In this document: piece by piece, positions 34,469 through 45,440 of the stretch
Layout of the letters: each line of letters opens with the position of its first letter
Position numbering within the stretch: position 1 is the stretch's first letter
NCBI GenBank assembly: GCA_028274465.1
Contig: CM051455.1
Span: 99,315,942 to 99,379,941, forward strand
Reading direction: 5' to 3'
Origin: Plantago ovata
Lineage: Eukaryota; Streptophyta; Magnoliopsida; Lamiales; Plantaginaceae
Length of the DNA: 64,000 nt
Notes under the pieces: generated by a model
Told to the model about the DNA's origin: nothing
Database searches by the model: none
The model's input: only the letters and a program-made list of their open reading frames with translations
Made by a program: the position numbers and the translations under genes

Positions 34469-35737
34469 TGATGAACGCGCTGGATTGTCGTGTTCCAACG
34501 CGTATCAAATAAATTTGTTATTTAGCCAAAGGCAATTCACAACTACAACGAAAACCGTAGTGTAGCAGTAGAATAACCTCGAGTGTTGATCTCTAAGGAC
34601 TATAACTAGCTTTATCTAATCTAATTTAGAATATAAAAACAGCAGACCATATAGCAAAGGTTTTTCTTAACAGATAATGGAGATTGGTGATAGTATGGTC
34701 CTTCAAAGCATAACGGGTTAATAATCATGCGTAAATTCCTCGATTTTGCATGGAGATCTTTGATCAATAAATTGTCCTGTTGTAATTATCAAACACTACG
34801 AAGATATAGATTTTGATGGGTCGAAGACCAATGAATTGTCCAATTGTGTGCAATAATTAATCAACAATACGAAGATAGAGATTTTGATAGATCAAAGAAA
34901 TAAAGCAATAACACGGAGTATAATGCGCGATATAGCCATTAGCATAATTATCAACCCTTCGCTAAGAATTCACATACTATCACCAACGAGAAGTTTAGCT
35001 ACTCATAGTTGTCATGCAATCAACAGAAATCATACCACGAATGAATGAAAACATGATGAAAGATATATAAAAATAAGTAGAAAAACCGTAAGATACAATG
35101 TTACCGAAGGTTGTCAGTCTCCGAAGAATCGCGATCGTACAAGCTCCAAACTGCTATGAAAAAGTATCTCCTAAGCTATGAACCCCCAGAACAGGCTCTG
35201 GGAAGTTCCTACCTAAAACTACAGAGAAAGGTGAGAGAATAGGTCTGGAAATGTATGAAATTCGGAGAAAAACTGAGAAACTATATATAGTATTCAAATT
35301 AGTGTGGGGCGAAGGGCCCCACACACCGGGCGAGTCGCCTGGTGTGGGGCGATTCGCCCCACATCCCGGGCGATTCGCGCGGGAGTAAATTTCAGGATTT
35401 TGTGCGTTTTCGACGCGTTTTTGGATTTCTTTCCCTTTTCGAACTCGGTTTCTGACTTCTAGTGGCCTTCTAACCTCCAGATTCGACTCCTAGACTCCAA
35501 ATCCTATCCGGAAACTTTCAAATACTCCAAATAGGCTTCTGGAACACCAATTCCTTGTCAACTTCAATATAATTGCCTGGAAAACCTCGTTTTTCAACCA
35601 AAACCTTTAAAATAAAAACTAAAGGGAAACGTGACACTATTCTAATAAAATGCACTAAAATATAGCTAAATTAACATAGAGGATAGCTAAAATAGGTGAA
35701 AAAGACTCAAATGAAAGTGTAAAATACACATTCATCA
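34469..35737 (-). repeat. Element C 3' LTR (left)
   Basis: 1269 bases, TGATGAACGCG to ATTCATCA. TATA box CTATATATAG at 35281-35290; GC palindromes (GGGGCGATTCGCCCC and relatives) at about 35305-35372, upstream of it in sense. Confidence 0.95.
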
Positions 35738-37277
35738 AACTCCCCAAACCGAACCTTTGCTTGTCCTCAAGCAACTAAGCTAGACTCTAATGCAAAAAAC
35801 AATGCAACACATAAAATGGAGTCTCATGCCAAATAAAATGAACTAATCTACTGAATCTATCAAATAACATATGAACAAAAACCTTAAAAATCAAAACATG
35901 AATATAGGTTGAGGAATGCCTCGATTGACTCATACACATCCACATAAGCACTTATGTCAAGACAAGATAGTCTCTCGTAACATTCTCTACCTGGACCTAG
36001 TCAGTGACGACGTAATGAAACATGTTAAGATACGAATGGTTATCCCGTGCCTATGAAACTGAGACTTACTGCTGTTCACCAAGTTAAGACTTTTCCTCAA
36101 AGAGGTCGAACCAGTACTGGCTCTCATCAAACGAAGGAGGGTTCCCTATAAAAGATAACACTCCCCTATTCTACCCATCTCTCAAGTAAAGTCTTAAGCT
36201 ATTCACCACTTCCTGAATGGCAGGACGAGGGTTGTCTAGAACAGATGACACTCAAAAACAAAAGAAAAGATAGAAAATTACAAACACGATTACGAACATT
36301 ACAAGAATTGGAAAATGAGACACAACACTTTGCTAAACTGCTATTTGGCTTTCTTTTTAGGACCCTTCTTTGCTTTTTTGGGGTCTTTTTCCTTTTTTTT
36401 CTTTTTTCTTTCCAGTTTCTTTTTTTTCTTTTTTTCTGGAATTTTTTCTTTTCTTTTTTTCGATTTTTTTTAGCCAGCAGTAGCATAACGAAAAGAGAAA
36501 CAAAATGACTCGCAATGACTTCTCCAAACCTATTCGAAAGAATAGGTTGGAGTACAAAATTTACGAGAAAGGAAAAATAAACTCACAATACGGAAATGAA
36601 AAACGAAAAACAAGTCTAATGATGGTGTAACCCCCTCCCCAAACCTATTCGGAACAATAGGTTATAAACAAAGGATCACACAACCTCACACTACCTCCTT
36701 CCTAGGCATTTAGCAATCTCAAAGCATGGTGAAGACTTGTTGCCTTTTAGGTACATAATTACTCGGGAAAACAACCATAAGACCCTAACATGCATCATCC
36801 TATTATAAAGGCCTTCGTGAACCGCAGTAGAGAAAACACCACTAAGTGATGTCGAGACTATCAAGCTTAACTTAGTGCAATACATAAATGTGACGAGCCA
36901 AGCGAGAAAAACCTCAAACAAATTCAGAGAGATGAAGCATATGATTAATGGCATAGTTAGTTGATCTACCCAATAAAAAAAGTTCAGAAAATTCGGCAAT
37001 AAACTCCATATAAAACATGCAAGACTATCCTAGGATGAATGCAGTGAATGCAACCTAAAAAACTAAGAAAGCAGTAAACGTGCAAATGTAAATGCAAACA
37101 AAGAACAAGATACTAATCAACACAAAGCCAAACAATACTTAACATCGCGGTTCACATCCCATCCCCCTTATGATTCTTAAGCTAGCCCCTAGCAAAAGAG
37201 AATGAGTAATAAGAAGTGATACTAGATGTTACCGAACGGTTTGGCCTCGGTTGGCTGAGAGGGGACATGTGAAAAGA
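35738..37277 (-). other. Element C 3' untranslated region with paired hairpins
   Basis: Polypyrimidine tract at about 36330-36475, then inverted repeats at 36527-36548 (perfect AACCTATTC-N4-GAATAGGTT) and 36642-36663 (one arm mismatch, CAATAGG). No gene. Confidence 0.7.
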
Positions 37278-38597
37278 CTAATCATCGGGATGGTAATCCC
37301 CATAAAAGTCCCACCACATGTCAGACAGGAGATCATTGGACCGCTGTAGAGCCTCCTGTTGCTGCTGGATGAGCTGTTGCTGCTCCCACCTTTGTTGCCT
37401 ATCCTCCCGGCGATGCTCCTCGAATGTCTCCCAATCGCGGTTGCGCTGGGCAATGTGCCCGTCGAGGTCCTGTCGCAAGGCCGCGGTACTGGCATCAACT
37501 CTATCGAAACGATCGTTGAGGTAGGCCCGGAATTCAGAGAAGTCAAATCCTCTAGACCCCTGTGGTGCTCGAGGTGGTGCATGCGGTGCTCTATGGACAA
37601 ATGGAATATCCGGAATAGGGGCTTGGCCATCATCAGCCTCCATAGCATCCTCATAATCATTCTCATTATCGGAATCGCTCGGTTGGAAGGGTGCTTCCAC
37701 ATCAGCAACGGCAGCCGTGGGGTTCTTCAGCTGATACCTAGCAAGCTGCACCTCAATAGTCGAGGGTGAAAGGGCAGCGACCTCGCAATCCCCTTCGTCA
37801 ATGTCCTCGACCCCATGATATTTGCAGTAGGCAGTGATGAAGCTCGGAAGGATGAAGGGCTTCTTCTTCTTTTCCCAGTGGCGCTCATACTCTTCATACA
37901 TGATGTGCCCGATGTCGATCCGATGTCTGTCTATCAAGCAGTAGAGGAGCTCGGCGTAGTTGGGCTGTATCCATGTGTCATTCTTCCTAGGGATCAAGTT
38001 GAAGATGCAGAATTTCATCATTACCTTAGCTTCAATGCTAAGGTCGCTCTGACGGATCCGTGCAGGTTCTGCCCCGATTTCTGGATATCTGTACTCCCTG
38101 TTGCAGATCACGTCCGTAATATGTCTTCCTATCCCCCTAGAGGCCCTCGAATATAGGTAGGCATGGTAGCTCCCAGTGAACTCCTACTGCCCAAAATGGA
38201 TGAATGAAGAAATTGACTCTGGTGTCCATGGTATTATCAGGCCTCGAACTAGTACCCCATTCTTCTCCTCGAGATCAGTGAATCCAGTGTAGAACTCTTG
38301 GAGGAGGCTCACGTCGTACCCCTTGAACCTGTTGGAACTATACCAAACCCAATTCCTTCTTGATGCCAATCGGGAGAGCGTCCTATACCCCGTTGTTCCA
38401 GCTACTGCCTCAGGAATATCAATCCTCCTGTCTGGAATGATCGATCTTCCCCCTTCGGCCATCTCCGCTTCGAGCCTTTGTCGGACATCTATCGCAGCTA
38501 AAGACATCTCGTACATGTTGTGAGAAGGTTGGGAGCTTTATGCTACTCCCTTTCCCTTCCTGCTCGAGCCAGCTCTCCTCGATCCTCTTGGAGCCAT
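37278..38597 (-). pseudogene. ORF3 (type I) of element C, two in-frame stops
   Basis: The most complete ORF3 here: 440 codons in one frame from ATG 38597 to the stop at 37278-37280. Stops are TAA (TCA in element E) near 38538 and TAG at about 38184. Basic N-terminus, domain core (WYSSNRFKGYDVSLL, VLVRGLIIPW, LIPRKNDTWIQPNYAELLYCLID, IGHIMYEEYERHW), an acidic linker rich in D/E, and a Q-rich coiled-coil ending FYGDYHPDD. I relate the core to the putative plant transposon protein (Transposase_32) family. The coiled-coil suggests self-association; function unknown. The ATG lies five bases after the predicted splice acceptor. Confidence 0.7.
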
Positions 38598-38602
38598 GAT
38601 TC

Positions 38603-39144
38603 CTACAAACAGCAATTAGTATCTTGTATGACACAAAACAGACTTATGCATATGTAAATGTATGAGCGAACAAATGAGCGATATATACAACAATCGAACT
38701 CCTCAAAAGCCCAATGTCTAGTCTAGCTATTTCATCACGCAACATATCAATGTAACTACTACAATAACATATCACATTATGCTCTTGCTAAACATCAAAT
38801 GCCTTGAATCACAAGGTTCAATTCATACCATAGTAATCAAAAATCTAACAACATAAATCCTCAACTTCATCAATCATGCATTCTACCATTACATCCATCA
38901 TTATCATATCAACAAACACATGTTTAAGCATGGAATGAAAGTAAAAGATTCATTTCTTAACAAAGATATATCATCTAATAGCAAAAATCTCAAACCAATC
39001 AAACCAAGCCTAATTGAACATGCAATTGATAATGAATAACGTTTCTAATCACACAAATCATCAACCCATACATCATACAAGCTAAATTGAAGCATAAATC
39101 AAAAAAACCCCAAATTTGAAAAATTAGGGTTCATGTGAGATTAC
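38603..39144 (-). other. Predicted ORF3 intron, element C
   Basis: Sense donor TTGGG|GTAAT at 39144, acceptor TTTGTAG|G at 38603, branch-like TACTAAT at 38615-38621; 542 bases. Confidence 0.6.
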
Positions 39145-39377
39145 CCCAAATCCGAAGATTGAATGAACTAGGAAGAGATTTGTTCGGATGAAAAGAAAGA
39201 GCACGTAACGGGCTTCGATTGAAGCTAAAGAACACACAATTTGATGGAAATATGCAGAAGTTATGAAGGTTTGAAGATATTTTGAAAATGGGGAAATTTT
39301 TTGGAGTTAGATGAAGAAGGTGGAGGAAAATGGAAGAAATGGGGGAAGAACCCCGATTTCTACTTTCTGCAGTTCAC

Positions 39378-39470
39378 GGGGCGAGTCGCCCCACGCCTGG
39401 GGCAAACCGCCCCGCGCGTCCAGAGCGCGCGCGTGCTCTGGACTCGTAGGGCGATTCGCCCCCCATGGGG
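39378..39470. promoter_or_regulatory. GC palindrome cluster upstream of ORF3, element C
   Basis: Dyads such as GGGGCGAGTCGCCCC and GGGCGATTCGCCC within about 90 bases, with a central AGAGCGCGCGCGTGCTCT dyad. Same relative position as in B, D and E. Confidence 0.5.
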
Positions 39471-39736
39471 GGAGATTTGCCCCCACCTCCTGAGGTGGGG
39501 AGACGAAATGTTCGAAAATAATGCGGTTTTTAAGTCCCCGAAAACCATTTTTCTCACAAAATCACTCGAAAAATCTCACTCAAACATAACATAAGCACAT
39601 ACGACACAGAGACGAACAAATTCACATATGAAAAGCAAATGCATGCAATAAAGCGGTAAAGAAAGCGATAAAAACTCCGGGTTGCCTCCCGGATAGCGCC
39701 ATTGTTTAAAGTCTTTGACTCGACTCCTGTCTGCGC

Positions 39737-41885
39737 CTAGCTCTTCTTCTTGAGGGTACTAGACTTCCCCTTCATGGATCTCCTCCTCATGCCTCGAACC
39801 TGTGAATAAGAATGAACATAGACATTAAGACCACTGTAGTCAACAGTGTGAGAAGTATCAGGTGGATCAGATATGGCTCGCAACACATGTCGCTTGCCAT
39901 CTACTTCAATAGTGCAAGTCCTTCGGTAGATATCCATCACGGAGCGTAGCTTAGACAAGAACGTTCGCCCCAAGAGAATCACATCCCCCGTCCCAGGTGT
40001 AGACGCCGGCATAACTACAAAATTGGTGTATACAGAAGCTTCACCAATCTTGACCAACACATTTTTCACAACGCCTTCGGGTCTCACAAAGGATCCATCC
40101 GCCAGTTGCACAATAGCCTTATGCGCAGATAGTTTTCCAAGGCTACTCTTCTCAAACACATTCAAAGGGAGCACATTAGAGTTGGATCCCGTGTCTAGTG
40201 TGGCACGTACATCTTCAAGCTCACCAATCCCGACCTTAATATCGAAACTTTGAGGGAGTGGCTCGGGATCCTCTTGCTCCTCTTCACTCTCGTCAGAACC
40301 AAGGTCCTTCTCTTCTTCCTTAGCATGTGGGGGCACTTCCCCCTTGCAACTCTCGCACTTAGCAACCTTCTTGATGGTGATTTCAACAGGTAGATCACCC
40401 ACCAAGTAATGGACATCGACTTCTCAGTGTTGCTAGGCAGCTTGCCTTGCTCCCTACTTGCTCCTCTGTCGATCAACTCTTGCATCTTTTGATGGGCGAG
40501 CCTAGTGCTCTCTTCCAACCTATCAAGCCTTGCCCTAGTCTTCTCAGAATCTTCTTCATAACGTTTGAGAAAACTTTGGGTGTGATCAACCATGTTTTGC
40601 AAGTTCTCCATCAGTTGAGCCGACTTCGACTTCGGTGGCTCTTTCGGAGCGGGGTTTTCGCAGTGGTCATTACCATAGTTAAGCCTACTACGGTCTTGGT
40701 TAGGGCCATAAGTTTGGTTAGCTGGTGCATATCCTTGATTGTTTCGGAACCCTCTTCTCCAAAATCCACCTCGAGGATTCCTACCGTCTTGTCCGTAGCT
40801 AGCTTCTTGAGTACCAAACTCCGTAGAAAAGGCTTCCTCTTCGCCTCCTTGAGCCCAGTTGCCATCATCATACGCAAGCTCCGATCTACACATAAGAGCT
40901 CCATGTCCATAGTTCTTGCATATTCGGCAAACTTCGTTCGAAACAGTTGTTCCAGTGGCGCTCTTGAGGACTTGTTTCAATTCGTTAGTAAAGCACTCGA
41001 ATTGATCCCCATTCCCCCTATACATAGGGGCTTCTTGAGTCGGTGGAGCTTCAGGTCCACGTCTCCTAACCATTGCCCTTAGGTCCTTGAACTGCGAACC
41101 CTTAGAAAGTCTTTCGAAAACTGCCCAGACGGCTTCTGCGGTTTCCTCCCAAATATTGCCTCGGCATTGGAAATCCACCACTTGTTGGTTCTCGAAGGTG
41201 AGTCCATTGTAGAAGTGTTGGACTAGGTCAGAAAGCTCAAAACCATGGTGAGGGCACTTGTTCGTGAGATCTTGGAACCTCTCAAACGCGGTGTAGATGG
41301 TCTCATCATAGTCCTGTTTGAATCCAGTGATTTGCGCCTTTAGCACGGTAGTCAAGGTGTGAGGGAAGTATTTTTCCATGAAAGCTGAAAAACCTTCTCC
41401 CAAGTGTCCAGCGAGCCTGCTGGTAGAGAACTCAACCATGACTTGGCTCTGTCGCCAAGCCCCATAGCAAAAACCTTCATCCGCAACTCATCCGTTGTTA
41501 TTTCAGCTCCGGGTCGTGGGAGTTGGTTGACAAAATCATCGATATCGTGCAAGTACCCCATCACATCTTCCCTTGATAAGCCATAGAACCTCGGAAGTTG
41601 TTGGAACGCGTGGTTCTTGATTTCCAGATCTCGAGTTGCAGACGAAAGAACAATCGCCGGTCCCCTCATACGATCCTTGGAGGGTTGAACCCATGCTTTC
41701 AGTGGTCTAGCTTCTGCCATTCCGTCGATTTCCTTGAAAAGACTCTGTAGAGATTCAGAGAAATCGGTATCCTCTATTTCCTCTAGTTCACGCCTTTGAA
41801 GTAGTCGCCTTCTTTGGTGGTAGACTCTGTCGATCTCAGCAATTGAATCAGCAAGCGGTGTTCCTCTAGATCATGTATGTGGCAT
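39737..41885 (-). pseudogene. Gag-protease of element C
   Basis: From ATG 41885: codon 5 is TGA where element D has CGA. The gag domain, zinc knuckle (CRICKNYGHGALMC), linker and protease (DTGSNSNVLP near 40190) follow. A one-base loss in an A-run near 41390 and a missing G near 40410 shift the frame. Relative to D, three lesions in about 715 codons. The polyprotein would form the capsid and mature it. Confidence 0.85.
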
Positions 41886-42010
41886 ACACTATCTGTAACA
41901 AACTAGGAAAGCAGTATCAGAGAGAGATTAAAAAGGAAAACTAAAACTACTAGAATTAGGAATTGAATGCTGAAAATATAAACAAATTTAAATAGAAAAA
42001 AGGAGTATAG

Positions 42011-42028
42011 TCCCCGACAACGGCGCCA
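42011..42028 (-). other. Primer binding site, tRNA-Asp, element C
   Basis: Minus strand TGGCGCCGTTGTCGGGGA, one mismatch to the site of element A, three bases from the LTR. Confidence 0.8.
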
Positions 42029-42031
42029 ATT

Positions 42032-43289
42032 TGATGAACGCGCTGGATTGTCGTGTTCCAACGCCTATCAAATAAATTTGTTATTTAGCCAAAGGCAATT
42101 CACCACTACAACGAAAACCGTAGTGTAGCAGTAGAATAACCTCGAGTGTCGATCTCTAAGGACTATAACTAGCTTTATCTAATCTAATTTAGAATATAAA
42201 AGCAGCAGACGATATAGCAAAGGTTTTTCTTAACAGATAATGGAGATTGGTGATAGTATGGTCCTTCAAAGCATAACGGGTTAATAATCATGCGTAAATT
42301 CCTCGGTTTTGCATGGAGATCTTTGATCAATAAATTGTCCTGTTGTAATTATCAAACACTACAAAGATATAGATTTTGATGGGTCGAAGACCAATGAATT
42401 GTCCAATTGTGTGCAATAATTAATCATCAATACGAAGATAGAGATTTTGATAGATCAAAGAAATAAAGCAATAACACGGAGTATAATGCGCGATATAGCC
42501 ATTAGCATAATTATCAACACTTCGCTAAGAATTCACATACTATCACCAACGAGAAGTTTAGCTACTCATAGTTGTCATGCAATCAACAGAAATCATACCA
42601 CGAATGAATGAAAACATGATGAAAGATATATAAAAATAAGTGGAAAAACCGTAAGATACAATGTTACCGAAGGTTGTCAGTCTCCGAAGAATCGCGGTCT
42701 TACAAGCTCCAAACTGCTATGAAAAAGTATCTCCTAAGCTATGAACCCCCAGAACAGGCTCTGGGAAGTTCCTACCTAAACCTACAGAGAAAGGTGAGAG
42801 AATAGGTCTGGAAAAGTATGAAATTCGGAGAAAATCTGAGCAACTATATATAGTATTCGAATTAGTGTGGGGCGAAGGGCCCCACACACCGGGCGAGTCG
42901 CCTGGTGTGGGGCGATTCGCCCCACATCCCGGGCGATTCGCCCGGGAGTAAATTTCAGGATTTTGCGCGTTTTTGGATTTCTTCTCCTTTTCGGACTCGG
43001 TTTCTGACTTTTAGTGGCCTTCTAACCTCCAGATTTAACCCCTGGACTCCAAATCCTATCCGGAAACCTTCAGATACTCAAAATAGGCTTCTGGAACACC
43101 AATTCCTTGTCAACTTCAATATAATTGCCCGGAAAACCTCGTTTTTCAACCAAAACCTGTAAAATAAAAACTAAAGGGAAACGTGACACTATTCTAATAA
43201 AATGAACTAAAATATAGCTAAATTAACATAGAGGATAGCTAAAATAGGTGAAAAAGACTCAAATGAAAGTGTAAAATACACATTCATCA
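42032..43289 (-). repeat. Element C 5' LTR (right)
   Basis: 1258 bases. It differs from the left LTR by scattered substitutions and a deletion in a GCGTTTT repeat near 42970. TATA box CTATATATAG at 42844-42853, GC palindromes at about 42867-42945. Confidence 0.95.
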
Positions 43290-44592
43290 GAAGATTTCGA
43301 AGATCTGAAGACTAGAAGATTTCTGAAGACTGGTATCTACAAAGGCACATGTTGCTCAGAAAGTGGAAACTTCAGCAATAGCATTGTATAAGTGAAAATC
43401 TATATGACAGAGTAGGTTGTGCTTGCTGAACCAGAGACTGACCACTTGCTGATGGAACATATGTGACCTCTTGCTGAAAGTACTTGTATTTGCGCTCCAA
43501 TGTTACTGTTTGAATTTCATTCAAATGAGCATTAAATACAAAGCATGCACGCGAAGGACATGAAGACTAGAAGACAAACAAGGACGCTGCTGAAAGTACA
43601 AAAGCAAGATAGTGACATTTTAAGGAACAAAAGCCTTAGAATTTGAAATTCAAACGGCTCCTTATTTTCACTATAAATAGAGGTCATCCGGCAAAGAGTT
43701 GAAGGGTGTCAACAACGTGCTCATACTCTCACTTGTGCTTAAAACTCACAAACCCTTCAATACTCTCTACTGCCATTGATCCGTTCCAAGACAAAAAGCT
43801 TGAAAAAGCTACTTGTGAAGAAGTAGAATTTGCACGACTAAGAAATTAGTTAAGTGTTCTTTCTTTCTTTCAAACAAGAACAAGTCTTGACACCAGAAAC
43901 AATCAAACTTGTTTACTGCAAAGTATTCAAAGTTTTGTTTCTTAGATTACTTGTTGTAACTGAATAAGTTATAATTAAGTTTTCTCATCCCAAACCTCTC
44001 TAACTGAAAATACACCCTTTCAGGCGTGATATTCAGGGGGAACTTAATCGAGCATAGTTTTGCTGATTAAAAGTACCAAGTTTGGTGGAGAACAAGGTTG
44101 TGTTCTCTAGTTTAGGTTTGAGACGAAGCAAGTGTGCTTTGGTTTCTGTTTGAATCGCTCTAGATAGGTGTTGTAAGGAACCTCAATCTTATCTTAGTGG
44201 ATTCAGTCCTAGAAAGGACAAAGTGGATAGTTGAGAGATTACGCCACTCTCAGATACCACTATAAAAGTGTTTGTGTGATTTACTTACTGTATTTGGTTT
44301 TTCAGCAAATCATATCTATCTGTACACAGTCACTCACATCACTTGCTGAAACCTTCATTTACCGAAAGAAGCACTTATTGTATCAAAGACTTCCGCTCTC
44401 TGATTTTAAGTATCAGCAAACCTAGTTACTGAAAAGTAACTTACGCTTGCTGAGAAAGTTAAGTATCAGCAAACTCATTACTGAAAAATAATAAGCACTT
44501 GCTGAGAAAGTTTTTAAACTACGAAAGTTTGAAAAGACTATTCACCCCCCCCCCCCCCTCTAGTCTTTTCTTGTTGTTTAAAGGGACCAACA
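43290..44592 (+). repeat. Sirevirus 3' LTR, second part
   Basis: Resumes with the repeated GAAGA. It contains a promoter-like TATAAATA at 43672-43679, many TTGCTGA motifs, a run of 14 C at about 44547, and ends GGGACCAACA, inverse to TGTTAGG at the start. Combined LTR length is about 1.6 kb. Confidence 0.75.
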
Positions 44593-45320
44593 AGGATGCT
44601 CCTAAAACTGAGGAAGAGAGAAAGACCATGGACCGAATACCCTATGCCTCCGCGGTAGGATACATCATGTATGCAATGAATTGCACAAGGCCAGATGTGG
44701 CGTTTGCGCTTAGTGTCACTTGTCGGCACCAATAGAATCCAGGTATGCCTTACTGGACAGCTGTAAAGAACATACTCAAGTACCTGCGAAGGACGAAAGA
44801 TATGTTCTTGGTGTTTGTTGGAAAACCAGAGTTGAGAATGACTGGTTATGTCGATGCTGACTTCGAATCAGATCCTGATGACTTCAAGTCACAAACAGGA
44901 TATGTGTTTACACTTAACGGAGGAGCTGTCTACTGGAAGAGTTCGAAGCAAGCCGCGATTGCTGACTCAGCCACAGAAGCCGAGTACATTGTTGCGTTAG
45001 AAGCATCGAAAGAAGTTTTCTGGATTTTAGAGTTCTTGAAGGAATTGAGGATTGTTCCTGCTCCTAGTCCAATAACGATTTATTATGACAATACGGGCGC
45101 CGTCGCGCAAGCCAAGGAGCCTAGATCTACAAACAAGAACAAACATGTACTTAGAAAATATCATGTGATTCGTGAGATTATTGATAGAGGCGAAGTTAGT
45201 ATAGAACGCGTCTCTACCACGGACAACGTGGCAGATCCTTTGACTAAAGTCTTACCCGTGGAGGTTTATTTAAGACACTATGCTAATTTAGGGATTAAGC
45301 ATAAAGGTGGATGGATCTAG
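44593..45320 (+). pseudogene. Copia reverse transcriptase end and RNase H (one stop)
   Basis: One frame with a TAG at 44733-44735 where a CAG fits the family pattern RHQQNPG. It shows the end of reverse transcriptase (IPYASAVGYIMYAMNCTRPD) and an RNase H with the acidic residues in YVDADF, ATEAEY, YYDN and NVADPLTK, then the usual GIKHKGGWI-type C-terminus. The N-terminal side is cut by the Sirevirus LTR. It would degrade the RNA strand during reverse transcription. Confidence 0.85.
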
Positions 45321-45334
45321 TCCAAGTGGGAGAT
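44593..45334 (+). mobile_element. Second Ty1/copia element, pol 3' end
   Basis: Sequence directly after the Sirevirus LTR is the end of another copia pol, so the Sirevirus is inserted in it. A polypurine tract AAGTGGGAGA (45324-45333) precedes its LTR. The 5' part is lost towards the gap. Confidence 0.8.
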
Positions 45335-45440
45335 TTATAGTACGTATGTCCTAGAGACAACCTTTATTAAGGGCAAATGTACTATTACACAGTCAACGTA
45401 ATATATTATATGTTTGTTTATCCATGTTTACATACGTATC
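45335..45440 (+). repeat. Copia LTR, 5' fragment before the LINE
   Basis: Starts after the polypurine tract with TATAGTACGTATGTCCTAGAGAC, a decayed copia LTR start by comparison with the common CCTAGAGGCAA motif. Its right limit against the LINE is approximate. Confidence 0.5.

Larger units (their letters stand above)
34469..43289 (-). mobile_element. Element C, non-autonomous gypsy gag-pro retrotransposon
   Basis: Complete 8821-base minus-strand element with target duplication GAAGA. Sense order: 5' LTR (right), tRNA-Asp primer site with one mismatch, gag-protease, GC palindromes, ORF3 intron, type I ORF3, paired hairpins, polypurine tract (35738 onward), 3' LTR. No polymerase or integrase. 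The LTR type is that of element D while ORF3 is that of element E. Confidence 0.95.

Noticed and set aside
40447..41082. 211-codon plus-strand frame
   Set aside because: It is the complement of conserved gag-pro in element C; codon structure follows the minus strand.
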